A stretch of 64,000 nt of DNA, from contig NZ_FYEY01000001.1 of assembly GCF_900187385.1 (NCBI RefSeq), positions 1,984,001 through 2,048,000 of the forward strand, read 5' to 3'. Of this stretch, positions 1 through 8,503 are shown in pieces (within the stretch, counting starts at the first letter, position 1; each line of letters starts with the position of its first letter). Under the pieces are notes generated by a model. The model did no database searches. It had not been told where the DNA came from and saw only the letters and a list, made by a program, of their open reading frames with translations. This stretch comes from Streptomyces sp. 2114.4 (GTDB lineage Bacteria; Actinomycetota; Actinomycetes; Streptomycetales; Streptomycetaceae). Position numbers and translations under genes: made by a program.

Positions 1-548
1 GGGTGGCCCTGGACCAGGGCGTGGTAGCGCTTGTCGACGGTGCGCTCACGGAACTGCTGCTTGAGCAGGGTGTAGGCGCGCTCGGACTTGGCGACCACCA
101 TCAGGCCGGAGGTGCCGACGTCGAGGCGGTGCACGATGCCCTGGCGCTCGGCGGCGCCGGAGGTGGAGATGCGGTAGCCGGCCGCGGCCAGACCGCCGAT
201 GACGGTGGTGCCCGTCCAGCCGGGGCTGGGGTGCGCGGCCACGCCGACGGGCTTGACGATCACCACGATGTCGTCGTCGTCGTGCACGATCTCCATGCCC
301 TCGACGGGCTCGGCGATGATCTCCACGGGCGCCGCGGCCTGCGGCATCTCGACTTCCAGCCAGGCGCCGCCGGTCACCCGCTCGGACTTCATCACCTCGG
401 ATCCGTCGACCCGGACCTTGCCGGCGGCGGCGAGTTCGGCCGCCTTCGTACGGGAGAAGCCGAACATCCGGGCCAGCGCGGCGTCGACGCGCTCGCCCTC
501 CAGGCCGTCCGGTACGGGCAGGGTGCGGATCTCGGGAATGGTGCTCAC
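1..548 (-). CDS. RluA/RluD-family ribosomal pseudouridine synthase (3' end outside window)
   Basis: Predicted to isomerise specific uridines in large-subunit rRNA to pseudouridine. An S4-type RNA-binding segment lies near residues 15-55 (with [19 protein letters not shown]), followed by the catalytic block [15 protein letters not shown], whose Asp is the family nucleophile. I chose the GTG at 548-546 because the product then begins [21 protein letters not shown], a normal family N-terminus. The gene runs off the left edge, so only about 182 residues are visible. It lies 115 bp downstream of lspA on the same strand, the usual actinobacterial lspA-rluD pairing. Which rRNA position is modified cannot be told from sequence. 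Confidence 0.9.
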   Translation of the reverse strand, partial: MSTIPEIRTLPVPDGLEGERVDAALARMFGFSRTKAAELAAAGKVRVDGSEVMKSERVTGGAWLEVEMPQAAAPVEIIAEPVEGMEIVHDDDDIVVIVKPVGVAAHPSPGWTGTTVIGGLAAAGYRISTSGAAERQGIVHRLDVGTSGLMVVAKSERAYTLLKQQFRERTVDKRYHALVQGH

Positions 549-663
549 CCCACGAGTATGGCAGTCCCGTCACGGTGCCCTGCCCGGGGCCGGGGCCCGG
601 CCCCACAGCCCCGTTGCCGGCGCCGCCAACGGCTCCTGCCCCGGCCGGCCCCGTCTCGGGGTG

Positions 664-1266
664 TCAGTCCTTGTGCACGGTCCCGTCGGGGTCCAGTCCC
701 CGGAAGGACAGGATCACGATCAGGATGCCGCCGCAGACGATCCCGGAGTCGGCGAGGTTGAAGACCGCGAAGTGCGCCGGGGCGATGAAGTCGACCACCG
801 CGCCCTCGAAGACCCCCGGCGAGCGGAACAGCCGGTCGGTGAGGTTGCCGAAGGCGCCGCCGAGCAGCAGCCCGAGCGCGATCGCCCAGGGCAGGCTGTA
901 GAGCTTGCGGGCGATCCGGGCGATCACCACGATCACGGCCACCGCGATGAGGGTGAGGAAGATCGTCAGCGCCTCGCCCATGCTGAATGCGGCGCCGCGG
1001 TTACGGATCACGGTGAACTGCAGCAGCGTCCCGATGACCTGGATGGGCTCATGGTGCTCCAGTTTCGCGACCACCAGGAGCTTGCTGCCCAGGTCGAGCA
1101 GGTAGACGCAGAGCGCGACCAGCAGCAGCGCGGTGATCCGCCGCTTGCGCTGTCCGGTGCCCTGCTCCGGCTTCACCGTCTTACTCCCCTCGGATTCCTC
1201 GGCGGAATCCGCTCCGGCACCCGGCTCGGGTTCCGGCGTACCGGTGATGCGTTCGGCCTTAGCCAC
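664..1266 (-). CDS. lspA: lipoprotein signal peptidase II
   Basis: Membrane aspartyl protease that cleaves the signal peptide of diacylglyceryl-modified prolipoproteins. The 200-residue product has a charged, Gly/Pro/Glu-rich cytosolic N-terminus (about 55 residues) and four hydrophobic helices. The conserved [11 protein letters not shown] block is present, as are the two active-site Asp contexts GNLTDR and FNLADS near the C-terminus. I chose the GTG at 1266 because GAGGGA sits 7-8 nt upstream; an upstream start at 1338 would add 24 atypical residues. It lies between the DksA-like gene and the RluA-family gene, all on the minus strand, and could be co-transcribed with the latter. Confidence 0.95.
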   Translation of the reverse strand: MAKAERITGTPEPEPGAGADSAEESEGSKTVKPEQGTGQRKRRITALLLVALCVYLLDLGSKLLVVAKLEHHEPIQVIGTLLQFTVIRNRGAAFSMGEALTIFLTLIAVAVIVVIARIARKLYSLPWAIALGLLLGGAFGNLTDRLFRSPGVFEGAVVDFIAPAHFAVFNLADSGIVCGGILIVILSFRGLDPDGTVHKD

Positions 1267-1386
1267 GTGTGAGTCCCTCAGCCCGTCGTGTCCACGGCCG
1301 GGCCATGCCCGGCTGAACCACGAGAGTACGGCACACACGTACGGGCGCGGGCGGACCGGGTGCCGTCGGCGACGCCTGCCGGCCGC

Positions 1387-2160
1387 TCAACGGCGTTCCT
1401 GCTTCTGCTTGCACTCCACGCACAGCGTCGCCCGGGGGAAGGCCTGCATCCGCGCCTTGCCGATGGGGTTGCCGCAGTTCTCGCAGAGGCCGTAGGTGCC
1501 CGCGTCCAGCCGGCCCAGGGCGCGCTCGGTCTGGTGGAGCATCTCGCGGGCGTTGGAGGCGAGCGCCAGCTCGTGTTCGCGGGTGATGTTCTTGGTGCCG
1601 GTGTCGGCCTCGTCGTCGCCCGCTCCGTCACCGGAGTCGCGCATCAGCCCGGCGATGGCGTCCTCGGCCGAGACGATCTCCAGCCGCAGCCGCGCCGTCT
1701 CCTCCATCAGTTCGGTCCGTGCCTCGGTGACCTCTTCGGGCGTCCAGGGGTCCTCGCCGGGCCGTACGGCAAGCTCCCCCGGCGCCGCGGCCACCCGGGC
1801 CATGGGCACCGCGGAGTCGTTGCCGTGGGCCTTGGCCGTTGCGGCCGCAGTCTTCTTCGCCACCACCGTCTTGGCTCCCGTCTTCTTAGCGGGCACCGCG
1901 GCCGTCTTGGCCGGAGCCTTCTTCGCGGTCTTCTTCGCCGCGGTCTTCCTGGCCGCCGGCTTCTTCGCGGCCGCCTTCTTCGGCGCCGCCCGTTCGGCCG
2001 TGGTCTTCCCGGGCGTGGTCGTACCGGCCGCCGTCTTCCTGGCCGCGGCCTTCTTCGGAGCTGCCTTCTCCGGGGCCGTCTTCTTCGTCGCAGGCTGCTT
2101 CGCGACGGCCTCGTCGGCAGGCGTCGTGCTCTTCTCCGCGGCGGTCTTTTTCGCCACCAT
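1387..2160 (-). CDS. DksA/TraR zinc-finger protein with histone H1-like Lys/Ala/Pro tail
   Basis: A 257-residue protein in two parts. Residues 1 to about 120 are a low-complexity basic domain of repeated AKK, PKKAA and RKTAA motifs resembling histone H1 C-terminal tails. Residues about 145-257 form a DksA/TraR domain ending in a C4 zinc finger (CENC and CVEC). DksA-type proteins act in the RNA polymerase secondary channel, and the tail should bind DNA non-specifically. A bifunctional histone-like/DksA nucleoid protein of this kind has been described in Streptomyces (I recall the name DdbA), so this is probably its orthologue. The ATG at 2160 has GAAGGGG about 8 nt upstream. The gene diverges from ileS. 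Confidence 0.9.
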   Translation of the reverse strand: MVAKKTAAEKSTTPADEAVAKQPATKKTAPEKAAPKKAAARKTAAGTTTPGKTTAERAAPKKAAAKKPAARKTAAKKTAKKAPAKTAAVPAKKTGAKTVVAKKTAAATAKAHGNDSAVPMARVAAAPGELAVRPGEDPWTPEEVTEARTELMEETARLRLEIVSAEDAIAGLMRDSGDGAGDDEADTGTKNITREHELALASNAREMLHQTERALGRLDAGTYGLCENCGNPIGKARMQAFPRATLCVECKQKQERR

Positions 2161-2527
2161 GGCCGCGACCCCTTCACATATGTGACTTTGTTCGCGAATC
2201 GTGACGGGAACGATAAATCGCTGCACGCCACGCGGCAACGGGACGCACCGCCCTTCGGGACCTGCCACCCGGCCCGGACGTCCGGTCTGCCTCGTTTGTG
2301 CCCCGCTGTCCGGCCGGTAATCCGCCCACCGGCGCGGCGCCCGTCCGCTCGCCATTCGGGTCACGGCGTGCGCCCGGTGCCCGTGGCGGCGAACGGCCCC
2401 GGCACCGCTCTCGCGCCGGGCGGCCCGGACCCGTCCCGCACGGCCCGGCACCCTCCCGTACGGAGCCGGCAGCGGCCGCCTCCCCCGGCTGCCGTATATC
2501 CGGTCGGCCACTGTCGGTGCGGCCCCG
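2161..2527. other. intergenic region between DksA-like gene and ileS leader
   Basis: No convincing coding sequence is visible; open frames here have no ribosome-binding site or family resemblance. A 12-bp perfect palindrome TCACATATGTGA (2174-2185) lies 14 bp upstream of the DksA-like start codon, within its probable 5' leader. A lower-GC patch at about 2183-2222 is the likely promoter zone for that gene. The rest is ordinary GC-rich spacer leading to the ileS promoter. Confidence 0.6.
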
Positions 2528-2539
2528 TACACTGGGCCG

Positions 2540-2885
2540 AGCGAGAGGCATTGACGGGACGAGTAGCGCCGTACGCAGCCAGCAGCGACCCGGGGACGGT
2601 GGAAGCCCGGGGGCGTGCACGATGTGAAGATCACCCCGGAGCCGCCGGAAGAAAGCTTTGGACAGTGGGCTCCGCCCACGGGCTTGGACAGTGGGCTCCG
2701 CCCACGGGTTCGGGCAGTGGGCTCCCCCACGGCCCCCGGGCCACCCAAGGTGAGTAGAACCGGCAGCGCGACCCCAATGAGGGGGCGGTGCAGCGGCACC
2801 GCCAAGGAGGGTGGTACCGCGGGAGCGCAGGCTCTCGTCCCTCCGGACGGAGAACGCAGCAGGTGTCCGCCGGAGGAAGCCCCCG
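2540..2885 (+). promoter_or_regulatory. ileS T-box riboswitch (translational type)
   Basis: The T-box core GGGTGGTACCGCGG lies at 2809-2822 and would pair with the tRNA acceptor end. Upstream, 2625-2640 contains GTGAAGATCACC, in which ATC (2630-2632) fits an isoleucine specifier. CCTCCG (2840-2845) is exactly complementary to CGGAGG (2871-2876), the ribosome-binding site of ileS. The expected switch is therefore Shine-Dalgarno sequestration relieved by uncharged tRNA-Ile, as known for actinobacterial ileS leaders. A -10-like TACACT at 2528-2533 would start the transcript near 2540; that start is inferred. Three 26-bp repeats interrupt the leader between the specifier and T-box domains. Confidence 0.88.
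2660..2732 (+). repeat. three tandem 26-bp hairpin repeats inside the ileS leader
   Basis: Units start at 2660, 2686 and 2712. The first two are near identical (GGACAGTGGGCTCCGCCCAC core); the third is diverged and shorter. Each contains the self-complementary GTGGGC-tcc-GCCCAC or a close variant, so the RNA would form three successive small hairpins between Stem I and the T-box domain. Such an insertion is not part of the T-box consensus. Confidence 0.85.
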
Positions 2886-5800
2886 ATGAGTCCGCAGCCC
2901 CAGTACCGCCAGGTACCCGCCCAGGTAGACCTCCCCGCCCTCGAGCACGCCGTGCTCGAGTTCTGGCAGGAGCAGAAGATCTTCGCCCGTACCCTCCAGC
3001 AGTCCGAGGGACGGCCCGAGTGGGTCTTCTACGAGGGCCCCCCGACCGCCAACGGCATGCCCGGCGCGCACCACATCGAGGCGCGCGTCTTCAAGGACGT
3101 CTTCCCCCGGTTCCGCACGATGCAGGGCTACCACGTCGACCGCAAGGCCGGCTGGGACTGCCACGGCCTCCCGGTCGAGCTGGCCGTGGAGAAGGAGCTG
3201 GGCTTCAACGGCAAGAAGGACATCGAGGCGTACGGCATCGCCGAGTTCAACGCCAAGTGCCGCGAGTCGGTGACCCGCCACACCGACGCCTTCGCCGAGC
3301 TCACGACCCGTATGGGCTACTGGACCGATCTGGACGCCCCGTACCGCACGATGGACCCCGACTACATCGAGTCGGTGTGGTGGTCGCTGAAGGAGATCTT
3401 CACCAAGGGCCTGCTGGTCCAGGACCACCGCGTCGCCCCCTGGTGCCCGCGCTGCGGCACCGGCCTGTCGGACCACGAGCTGGCCCAGGGCTACGAGAAC
3501 GTCGTCGACCCCTCGGTCTTCGTCCGCCTGCCGCTGACGTCCGGCCCGCTGGCCGGCCGGGCCGCGCTGCTGATCTGGACGACCACCCCCTGGACCCTGG
3601 TCTCCAACACCGCGGTCGCCGCGCACCCCGACGTCACCTATGTCGTCGCCACCGACGGCAACGAGCGGCTGGTCGTCGCCGAGCCGCTGCTGGAGAAGGC
3701 CCTCGGCGAGGGCTGGACCGCCACCGGCGAGTCGTTCACCGGACGCGAGATGGAGCGCTGGGCCTATGAGCGCCCCTTCGGCCTCGTCGAGCTGGAGGGC
3801 GCCAATATCGTCGTCAACGCCGAGTACGTCACCACCGATGACGGCACCGGCCTCGTCCACCAGGCCCCGGCCTTCGGTGAGGACGACCTCAGGACCTGCA
3901 AGGCGTACGACCTGCCGGTGATCAACCCAGTGCGCCCGGACGGCACCTTCGAGGAGGAACTGCGCCTGGTCGGCGGCCAGTTCTTCAAGAAGGCCGACGA
4001 GGCACTGGTCGCCGACCTCGACGCCCGCGGCCTGCTCTTCCGGCACGTCGCCTACGAGCACAGCTACCCGCACTGCTGGCGCTGCCACACCGCGCTGCTC
4101 TACTACGCCCAGCCGTCGTGGTACATCCGCACCACCGCGGTCAAGGACGCCCTGCTGCGGGAGAACGAGAACACCAACTGGTTCCCCGAGTCGGTCAAGC
4201 ACGGCCGCTTCGGCGACTGGCTGAACAACAACATCGACTGGGCGCTGTCCCGCAACCGCTACTGGGGCACCCCGCTGCCTATCTGGCGCTGCGAGGAGAA
4301 CCACCTCACCTGCGTCGGCTCGCTCACCGAGCTGACCGAGCTGACCGGCACCGACCAGTCGGACCTGGACCCGCACCGCCCGTACATCGACGCGGTCACC
4401 TTCGCCTGCCCGACGTGCCAGGGCACCGCGACCCGCGTCCCCGAGGTCATCGACGCCTGGTACGACTCGGGCTCGATGCCGTTCGCGCAGTGGGGCTACC
4501 CGTACCGCAACAAGGAGCTGTTCGAGAAGCGCTACCCGGCGCAGTTCATCTCGGAGGCCATCGACCAGACCCGCGGCTGGTTCTACACCCTGATGGCCGT
4601 CGGCACGCTCGTCTTCGACAAGTCCTCGTACGAAAACGTGGTCTGCCTCGGTCACATCCTCGCCGAGGACGGCCGGAAGATGTCCAAGCACCTCGGCAAC
4701 ATCCTCCAGCCGATCCCGCTCATGGACCAGCACGGCGCCGACGCGGTCCGCTGGTTCATGGCGGCCGGCGGCTCCCCCTGGGCCGCCCGCCGGGTGGGCC
4801 ACGGCACCATCCAGGAAGTCGTCCGCAAGACGCTGCTGACGTACTGGAACACCGTCGCCTTCCAGGCGTTGTACGCCCGTACGTCGAACTGGGCGCCCTC
4901 CGCCGCCGACCCGGCCCCGGCCGACCGGCCGCTGCTGGACCGCTGGCTGCTCGGTGAGCTGAACACCCTGGTCGAGCAGGTCACCGAGTCCCTGGAGACC
5001 TTCGACACCCAGCGCGCCGGCAAGCTCCTCTCCGCCTTCGTCGACGACCTCTCCAACTGGTACGTCCGCCGCTCGCGCCGCCGCTTCTGGCAGGGCGACG
5101 CGGCCGCGCTGCGCACCCTGCACGAGGTCATCGAGACGGTCACCCGGCTGATGGCCCCGCTCACCCCGTTCATCACCGAGCGGGTCTGGCAGGACCTGGT
5201 CGTCCCGGTCACCCCCGAGGCGCCGGACTCCGTCCACCTCTCCGGCTGGCCGGTCGCCGACCGGACGCTCATCGACCCGGCGCTGTCCGGCCAGATGCAG
5301 CTGGTGCGCCGGCTGGTCGAGCTGGGCCGGGCGACCCGCGCCGAGTCGGGGGTGAAGACCCGCCAGCCGCTGTCCCGTGCGCTGGTGGCGGCCCACGGCT
5401 TCGCGGGCCTGCCCGAGGACCTGCGCGCACAGATCACCGAGGAGCTGAACGTCAGTTCGCTGGCCGCACTGTCGGAGGTGGGCGGCTCCCTGGTCGACAC
5501 CACCGCCAAGGCGAACTTCCGTGCCCTGGGCAAGCGGTTCGGCAAGGGCGTCCAGGCGGTCGCCAAGGCCGTCGCCGCGGCGGACGCCGCCGCCCTCTCG
5601 CTCGCCCTGCGCGACGGCACGGCGAGCGTCGAGGTCGACGGGGAGACCGTCTCCCTCGCCCCCGACGAGGTCATCATCACCGAGACCCCGCGCGAGGGCT
5701 GGTCGGTGGCGTCCGACGCGGGTGCCACGGTCGCCCTCGACCTGGAGATCACCCCCGAGCTGCGCCGCGCGGGCCTGGCCCGCGACGCGATCCGGCTGAT

Positions 5801-6023
5801 CCAGGAGGCCCGTAAGAACAGCGGTCTGGACGTCGCCGACCGGATCGCGCTGCGCTGGCGGTCCACCGACGAGGAGGTGCGCACGGCGCTGACCGACCAC
5901 GCCGGCCTGATCTCCGACGAAGTGCTCGCCGACGACTTCACCGCCGGCGAGGCGGACGGTTCCTACGGCCCCGCGTTCACCGACGAGAGCCTGGCCCTCA
6001 CGTTCCAGCTGCGCAAGGCGTAA
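2886..6023 (+). CDS. ileS: isoleucyl-tRNA synthetase, long IleRS2-like form
   Basis: Charges tRNA-Ile with isoleucine. The 1045-residue length and KMSKH signature (about residues 598-602) match the long, eukaryote-like IleRS type rather than the roughly 930-residue type. The HIGH-equivalent motif reads PGAHH at residues 59-63, the swapped GXHH form, not HXGH. The editing (CP1) domain spans roughly residues 200-400 and includes WTTTPWTL. The C-terminal anticodon-binding region contains NWYVRRSRRRFW. I chose the ATG at 2886 because GGAGG (2872-2876) lies 9 nt upstream. Expression is under the T-box leader. A strong terminator follows the gene. Confidence 0.97.
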   Translation: MSPQPQYRQVPAQVDLPALEHAVLEFWQEQKIFARTLQQSEGRPEWVFYEGPPTANGMPGAHHIEARVFKDVFPRFRTMQGYHVDRKAGWDCHGLPVELAVEKELGFNGKKDIEAYGIAEFNAKCRESVTRHTDAFAELTTRMGYWTDLDAPYRTMDPDYIESVWWSLKEIFTKGLLVQDHRVAPWCPRCGTGLSDHELAQGYENVVDPSVFVRLPLTSGPLAGRAALLIWTTTPWTLVSNTAVAAHPDVTYVVATDGNERLVVAEPLLEKALGEGWTATGESFTGREMERWAYERPFGLVELEGANIVVNAEYVTTDDGTGLVHQAPAFGEDDLRTCKAYDLPVINPVRPDGTFEEELRLVGGQFFKKADEALVADLDARGLLFRHVAYEHSYPHCWRCHTALLYYAQPSWYIRTTAVKDALLRENENTNWFPESVKHGRFGDWLNNNIDWALSRNRYWGTPLPIWRCEENHLTCVGSLTELTELTGTDQSDLDPHRPYIDAVTFACPTCQGTATRVPEVIDAWYDSGSMPFAQWGYPYRNKELFEKRYPAQFISEAIDQTRGWFYTLMAVGTLVFDKSSYENVVCLGHILAEDGRKMSKHLGNILQPIPLMDQHGADAVRWFMAAGGSPWAARRVGHGTIQEVVRKTLLTYWNTVAFQALYARTSNWAPSAADPAPADRPLLDRWLLGELNTLVEQVTESLETFDTQRAGKLLSAFVDDLSNWYVRRSRRRFWQGDAAALRTLHEVIETVTRLMAPLTPFITERVWQDLVVPVTPEAPDSVHLSGWPVADRTLIDPALSGQMQLVRRLVELGRATRAESGVKTRQPLSRALVAAHGFAGLPEDLRAQITEELNVSSLAALSEVGGSLVDTTAKANFRALGKRFGKGVQAVAKAVAAADAAALSLALRDGTASVEVDGETVSLAPDEVIITETPREGWSVASDAGATVALDLEITPELRRAGLARDAIRLIQEARKNSGLDVADRIALRWRSTDEEVRTALTDHAGLISDEVLADDFTAGEADGSYGPAFTDESLALTFQLRKA

Positions 6024-6050
6024 CCGCACCCGCGGTCATACGACCTGCCG

Positions 6051-6083
6051 AAGCCCCCCGGTGCCACCCGCACCGGGGGGCTT
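6051..6083 (+). terminator. ileS intrinsic terminator-like hairpin
   Basis: Perfect 14-bp stem: AAGCCCCCCGGTGC (6051-6064) pairs with GCACCGGGGGGCTT (6070-6083) across a 5-nt loop, 27 bp after the ileS stop codon. There is no long T tract, as is usual in Streptomyces. Confidence 0.8.
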
Positions 6084-6154
6084 CGCCGTCCCCGAGGACA
6101 CCCCGGCGAGGACACCCCGGCATGGACGCCCGGCCCCGCGCAAGTACACACAAA

Positions 6155-6196
6155 AGGGCCGGGCCCCGAAGGAGTGTTCCCTCGGGGCCCGGCCCT
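6155..6196 (-). terminator. divIVA intrinsic terminator
   Basis: Perfect 15-bp stem: AGGGCCGGGCCCCGA (6155-6169) pairs with TCGGGGCCCGGCCCT (6182-6196), with a 12-nt loop. Read on the minus strand it is followed by TTTTGTGTGT, making a good intrinsic terminator 29 bp after the divIVA stop. It also separates divIVA from the converging ileS transcript. Confidence 0.85.
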
Positions 6197-6225
6197 GATT
6201 GCCGACTCTGCGCGCTACGCGGACG

Positions 6226-7344
6226 TCAGTTGTCGTCCTCGTCGATGAGGAAGCCGCGCATCGGCGACGGCGTCTGCTGCATCGGCTGCGGGCTCTGCGG
6301 CCGCACCGGAGCCATCGGCTGGGTCATCGCCGGCGACATCTGCTGCTGACCGCCGTAGGACGGACCACCGTTGGACGGACCGGCCATGGAGTGGTTGCCG
6401 CCCATCTGCTGGCCGCCACCCATGGTGTGGTTGCCGCCGCCCATGCTGCCGGCACCGGCCGACGCCATCGACGGGGACGGCGGCAGCGAAGCGGCAGCCG
6501 GGGTCCGCGGCGGGGCCAGCGAGTCGTCCGCCTGGTTCTCCAGCTGACGCAGCTGGCTCTCCAGGTAGGACTTCAGCCGCGTGCGGTACTCGCGCTCGAA
6601 GCCGCGCAGGTCCTCGACCTTGCGCTCCAGCGTCGCGCGGGCCGACTCCAGCGAGCCCATCGCCACGCGGTGCTTCTCCTGCGCGTCCCGCTCCAGCGCG
6701 TCGGCCTTGGCGCGGGCGTCCCGCTCCAGGCCCTCGGCACGGCTGCGCGCCTCACCGACGATCTTGTTGGCCTCGGAACGGGCCTCCGCGATCGCCTGGT
6801 CGGCGGTCTGCTGTGCCAGCGACAGCACGCGCGCCGCGCTGTCACCGCCCGGGCCGCCCTGCTGGCCACCGGGGCCGGGCAGCTGCGGCCCGCCGGGACC
6901 GCCCATCGGGCCGCCCATGGGACCGCCGGGACCCATCGGACCGGGGCCGTGCGGGCCCTGCGGGCCGGGGCCGTGGCCACCGGGACCAGGAGGCAGCTGC
7001 GGTGCACCACCAGGCAGTTGGGGAGGGCCACCCATCCCCTGCTGCTGCTGCGGCGGGACCGGCTGCGGACCGGATATGGCGGCGGGCACCGGAGACCCGG
7101 GTCGCTGCTGCTGCTCCTGCTGCTGGTCCGGTCCCTTGCGCAGCCCCTGCTGCTGCTGGTTCTGCGCGGCGGCGCGGGTGGCAGCGGCCAGCTTGGCGCG
7201 AAGGTCCTCGTTCTCCCGCAGGAGCCGGGTCAGTTCGGCTTCGACCTCATCGAGGAAGGCATCGACCTCGTCCTCGTCATAGCCTTCTCGGAGGCGGACG
7301 GTCGTGAACTGCTTGTTCCGCACGTCCTCGGGGGTCAACGGCAT
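6226..7344 (-). CDS. divIVA: polar-growth protein DivIVA
   Basis: Coiled-coil scaffold that marks hyphal tips and recruits wall-synthesis machinery in actinomycetes. The 372-residue product opens with the conserved membrane-binding lipid-association segment (MPLTPEDVRNKQFTTVRLREGYDEDEVD region) and a first coiled coil to about residue 75. A long Gln/Pro/Gly-rich linker (about residues 75-185) contains GGPMGGPMGGPGG-type repeats. A second long coiled coil follows (about 185-300), then a Met/Gln/Gly-rich tail. DivIVA of rod-shaped firmicutes is less than half this length; the linker is typical of streptomycetes. It is the last gene of the minus-strand division block. Confidence 0.97.
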   Translation of the reverse strand: MPLTPEDVRNKQFTTVRLREGYDEDEVDAFLDEVEAELTRLLRENEDLRAKLAAATRAAAQNQQQQGLRKGPDQQQEQQQRPGSPVPAAISGPQPVPPQQQQGMGGPPQLPGGAPQLPPGPGGHGPGPQGPHGPGPMGPGGPMGGPMGGPGGPQLPGPGGQQGGPGGDSAARVLSLAQQTADQAIAEARSEANKIVGEARSRAEGLERDARAKADALERDAQEKHRVAMGSLESARATLERKVEDLRGFEREYRTRLKSYLESQLRQLENQADDSLAPPRTPAAASLPPSPSMASAGAGSMGGGNHTMGGGQQMGGNHSMAGPSNGGPSYGGQQQMSPAMTQPMAPVRPQSPQPMQQTPSPMRGFLIDEDDN

Positions 7345-7393
7345 CTCTACTTCACCTCAACGTAGTCGTCGGCAATCGGCAAGACCGTATCGT

Positions 7394-7687
7394 TCACACC
7401 AACAACACCGACCTCACGACGGTGATCAGGATGTACACGATGATCATCAATACGAAGAAGGACAGATCGAGCGCCACGCCCCCGAGACGCAGCGGCGGGA
7501 TTACCCGCCGCAGAAGCTTGAGTGGCGGATCAGTGACAGTGTAGGCGGCCTCAAGAACGACCACCATCGCCTTGCCGGGTTGCCATGAACGGGCGAACTG
7601 GAAGACATAGTCCATCACCAGCCGGAAGATCAACACGATCAGGAAGCAGTACAGCGCGATGTAGATCACCTGACCAAAGACACTCAT
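7394..7687 (-). CDS. YggT/YlmG-family membrane protein
   Basis: A 97-residue integral membrane protein with two hydrophobic helices (about residues 5-25 and 70-95) flanking a loop with the family signature DPPLKLLRRVIPPLRLGGVALD. YggT/YlmG proteins occur next to sepF and divIVA in many Gram-positive bacteria and are implicated in division or membrane organisation; the mechanism is unsettled. It lies between sepF and divIVA (gaps 72 and 49 bp), consistent with one transcript. Confidence 0.92.
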   Translation of the reverse strand: MSVFGQVIYIALYCFLIVLIFRLVMDYVFQFARSWQPGKAMVVVLEAAYTVTDPPLKLLRRVIPPLRLGGVALDLSFFVLMIIVYILITVVRSVLLV

Positions 7688-7759
7688 CTCGCGCAGTCCC
7701 TCTCCCCTTGCCTTGCTCGTGTGTTGGCCTCACGGCCGCGGTGTGCCCGGTGTTGCGTC

Positions 7760-8380
7760 TCAGCTCTGGTTGAAGAACCCGCCCTCTGCGATACGGGCCT
7801 TGTCCTCCGCCGTGACATCGACGTTAGCAGGCGACAACAGGAACACCTTCTGCGTCACCCGCTCGATGCTGCCGTGAAGGCCAAACACCAAACCGGCCGC
7901 AAAGTCGACAAGTCGCTTCGCGTCAGTATCGTCCATCTCCGTGAGATTCATGATCACCGGAGTGCCCTCGCGGAAGTGTTCCCCGATGGTACGGGCTTCG
8001 TTGTAGGTCCGGGGGTGGAGTGTGGTGATGCGGTAGGGCTCCCGCTCGGACACAACCTTGGGCATGATCACCGGTGCGTTCTTCTCCAGATTTGGACGTT
8101 CGGGTGTGATGGATGCCACGGGGGCGATTCGCGCGGGTCGTCCGTTTTCCGCGGTGAGCGGGGCCGGTTCACGTTGCGCCGGAGGTGTCACGGCACGGAC
8201 GGGTTCCTCCCTTTCGGGTGGAATTTCGGCCTGCACTGGGTGCTGTTGACGCCGCCCCCGGTCGGGCTCCGGGTCAAGCTCGGGCTCGAACTCGTCATCG
8301 GGGTCGAACCCCCGGCCGTCGTACCCATCGTCCTCCACGAGGCCGAGGTAGACCGCCATCTTGCGCATCGCGCCGGCCAT
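7760..8380 (-). CDS. sepF: cell-division protein SepF
   Basis: Membrane-associated FtsZ partner that tethers and bundles the Z-ring; in actinobacteria, which lack FtsA, it is the main FtsZ anchor. The 206-residue protein starts with an amphipathic segment ([18 protein letters not shown]), has an acidic and basic disordered linker, and ends in the SepF core (about residues 105-195, with [19 protein letters not shown]). It lies downstream of yggS with a 123-bp gap. That gap holds a small CCCGC-ttttt-GCGGG hairpin (8447-8461) and a lower-GC patch that may be a separate promoter. Confidence 0.96.
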   Translation of the reverse strand: MAGAMRKMAVYLGLVEDDGYDGRGFDPDDEFEPELDPEPDRGRRQQHPVQAEIPPEREEPVRAVTPPAQREPAPLTAENGRPARIAPVASITPERPNLEKNAPVIMPKVVSEREPYRITTLHPRTYNEARTIGEHFREGTPVIMNLTEMDDTDAKRLVDFAAGLVFGLHGSIERVTQKVFLLSPANVDVTAEDKARIAEGGFFNQS

Positions 8381-8503
8381 TCTCTGCGTCCTCCGCTCTG
8401 TGGTGGATCGGCTCCGTCACCAGGGGCCTTGGATCCACGCGGCCTGCCCGCTTTTTGCGGGAATGACCATATTTTGTGCTGTGGTCCGACTTGCTTGGCG
8501 ACG

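Noticed and set aside
2631..6029. 1132-codon open frame antisense to ileS
   Set aside because: High-GC shadow of a clear synthetase gene: Val/Gly/Arg/Asp-rich, no family motifs, no ribosome-binding site.
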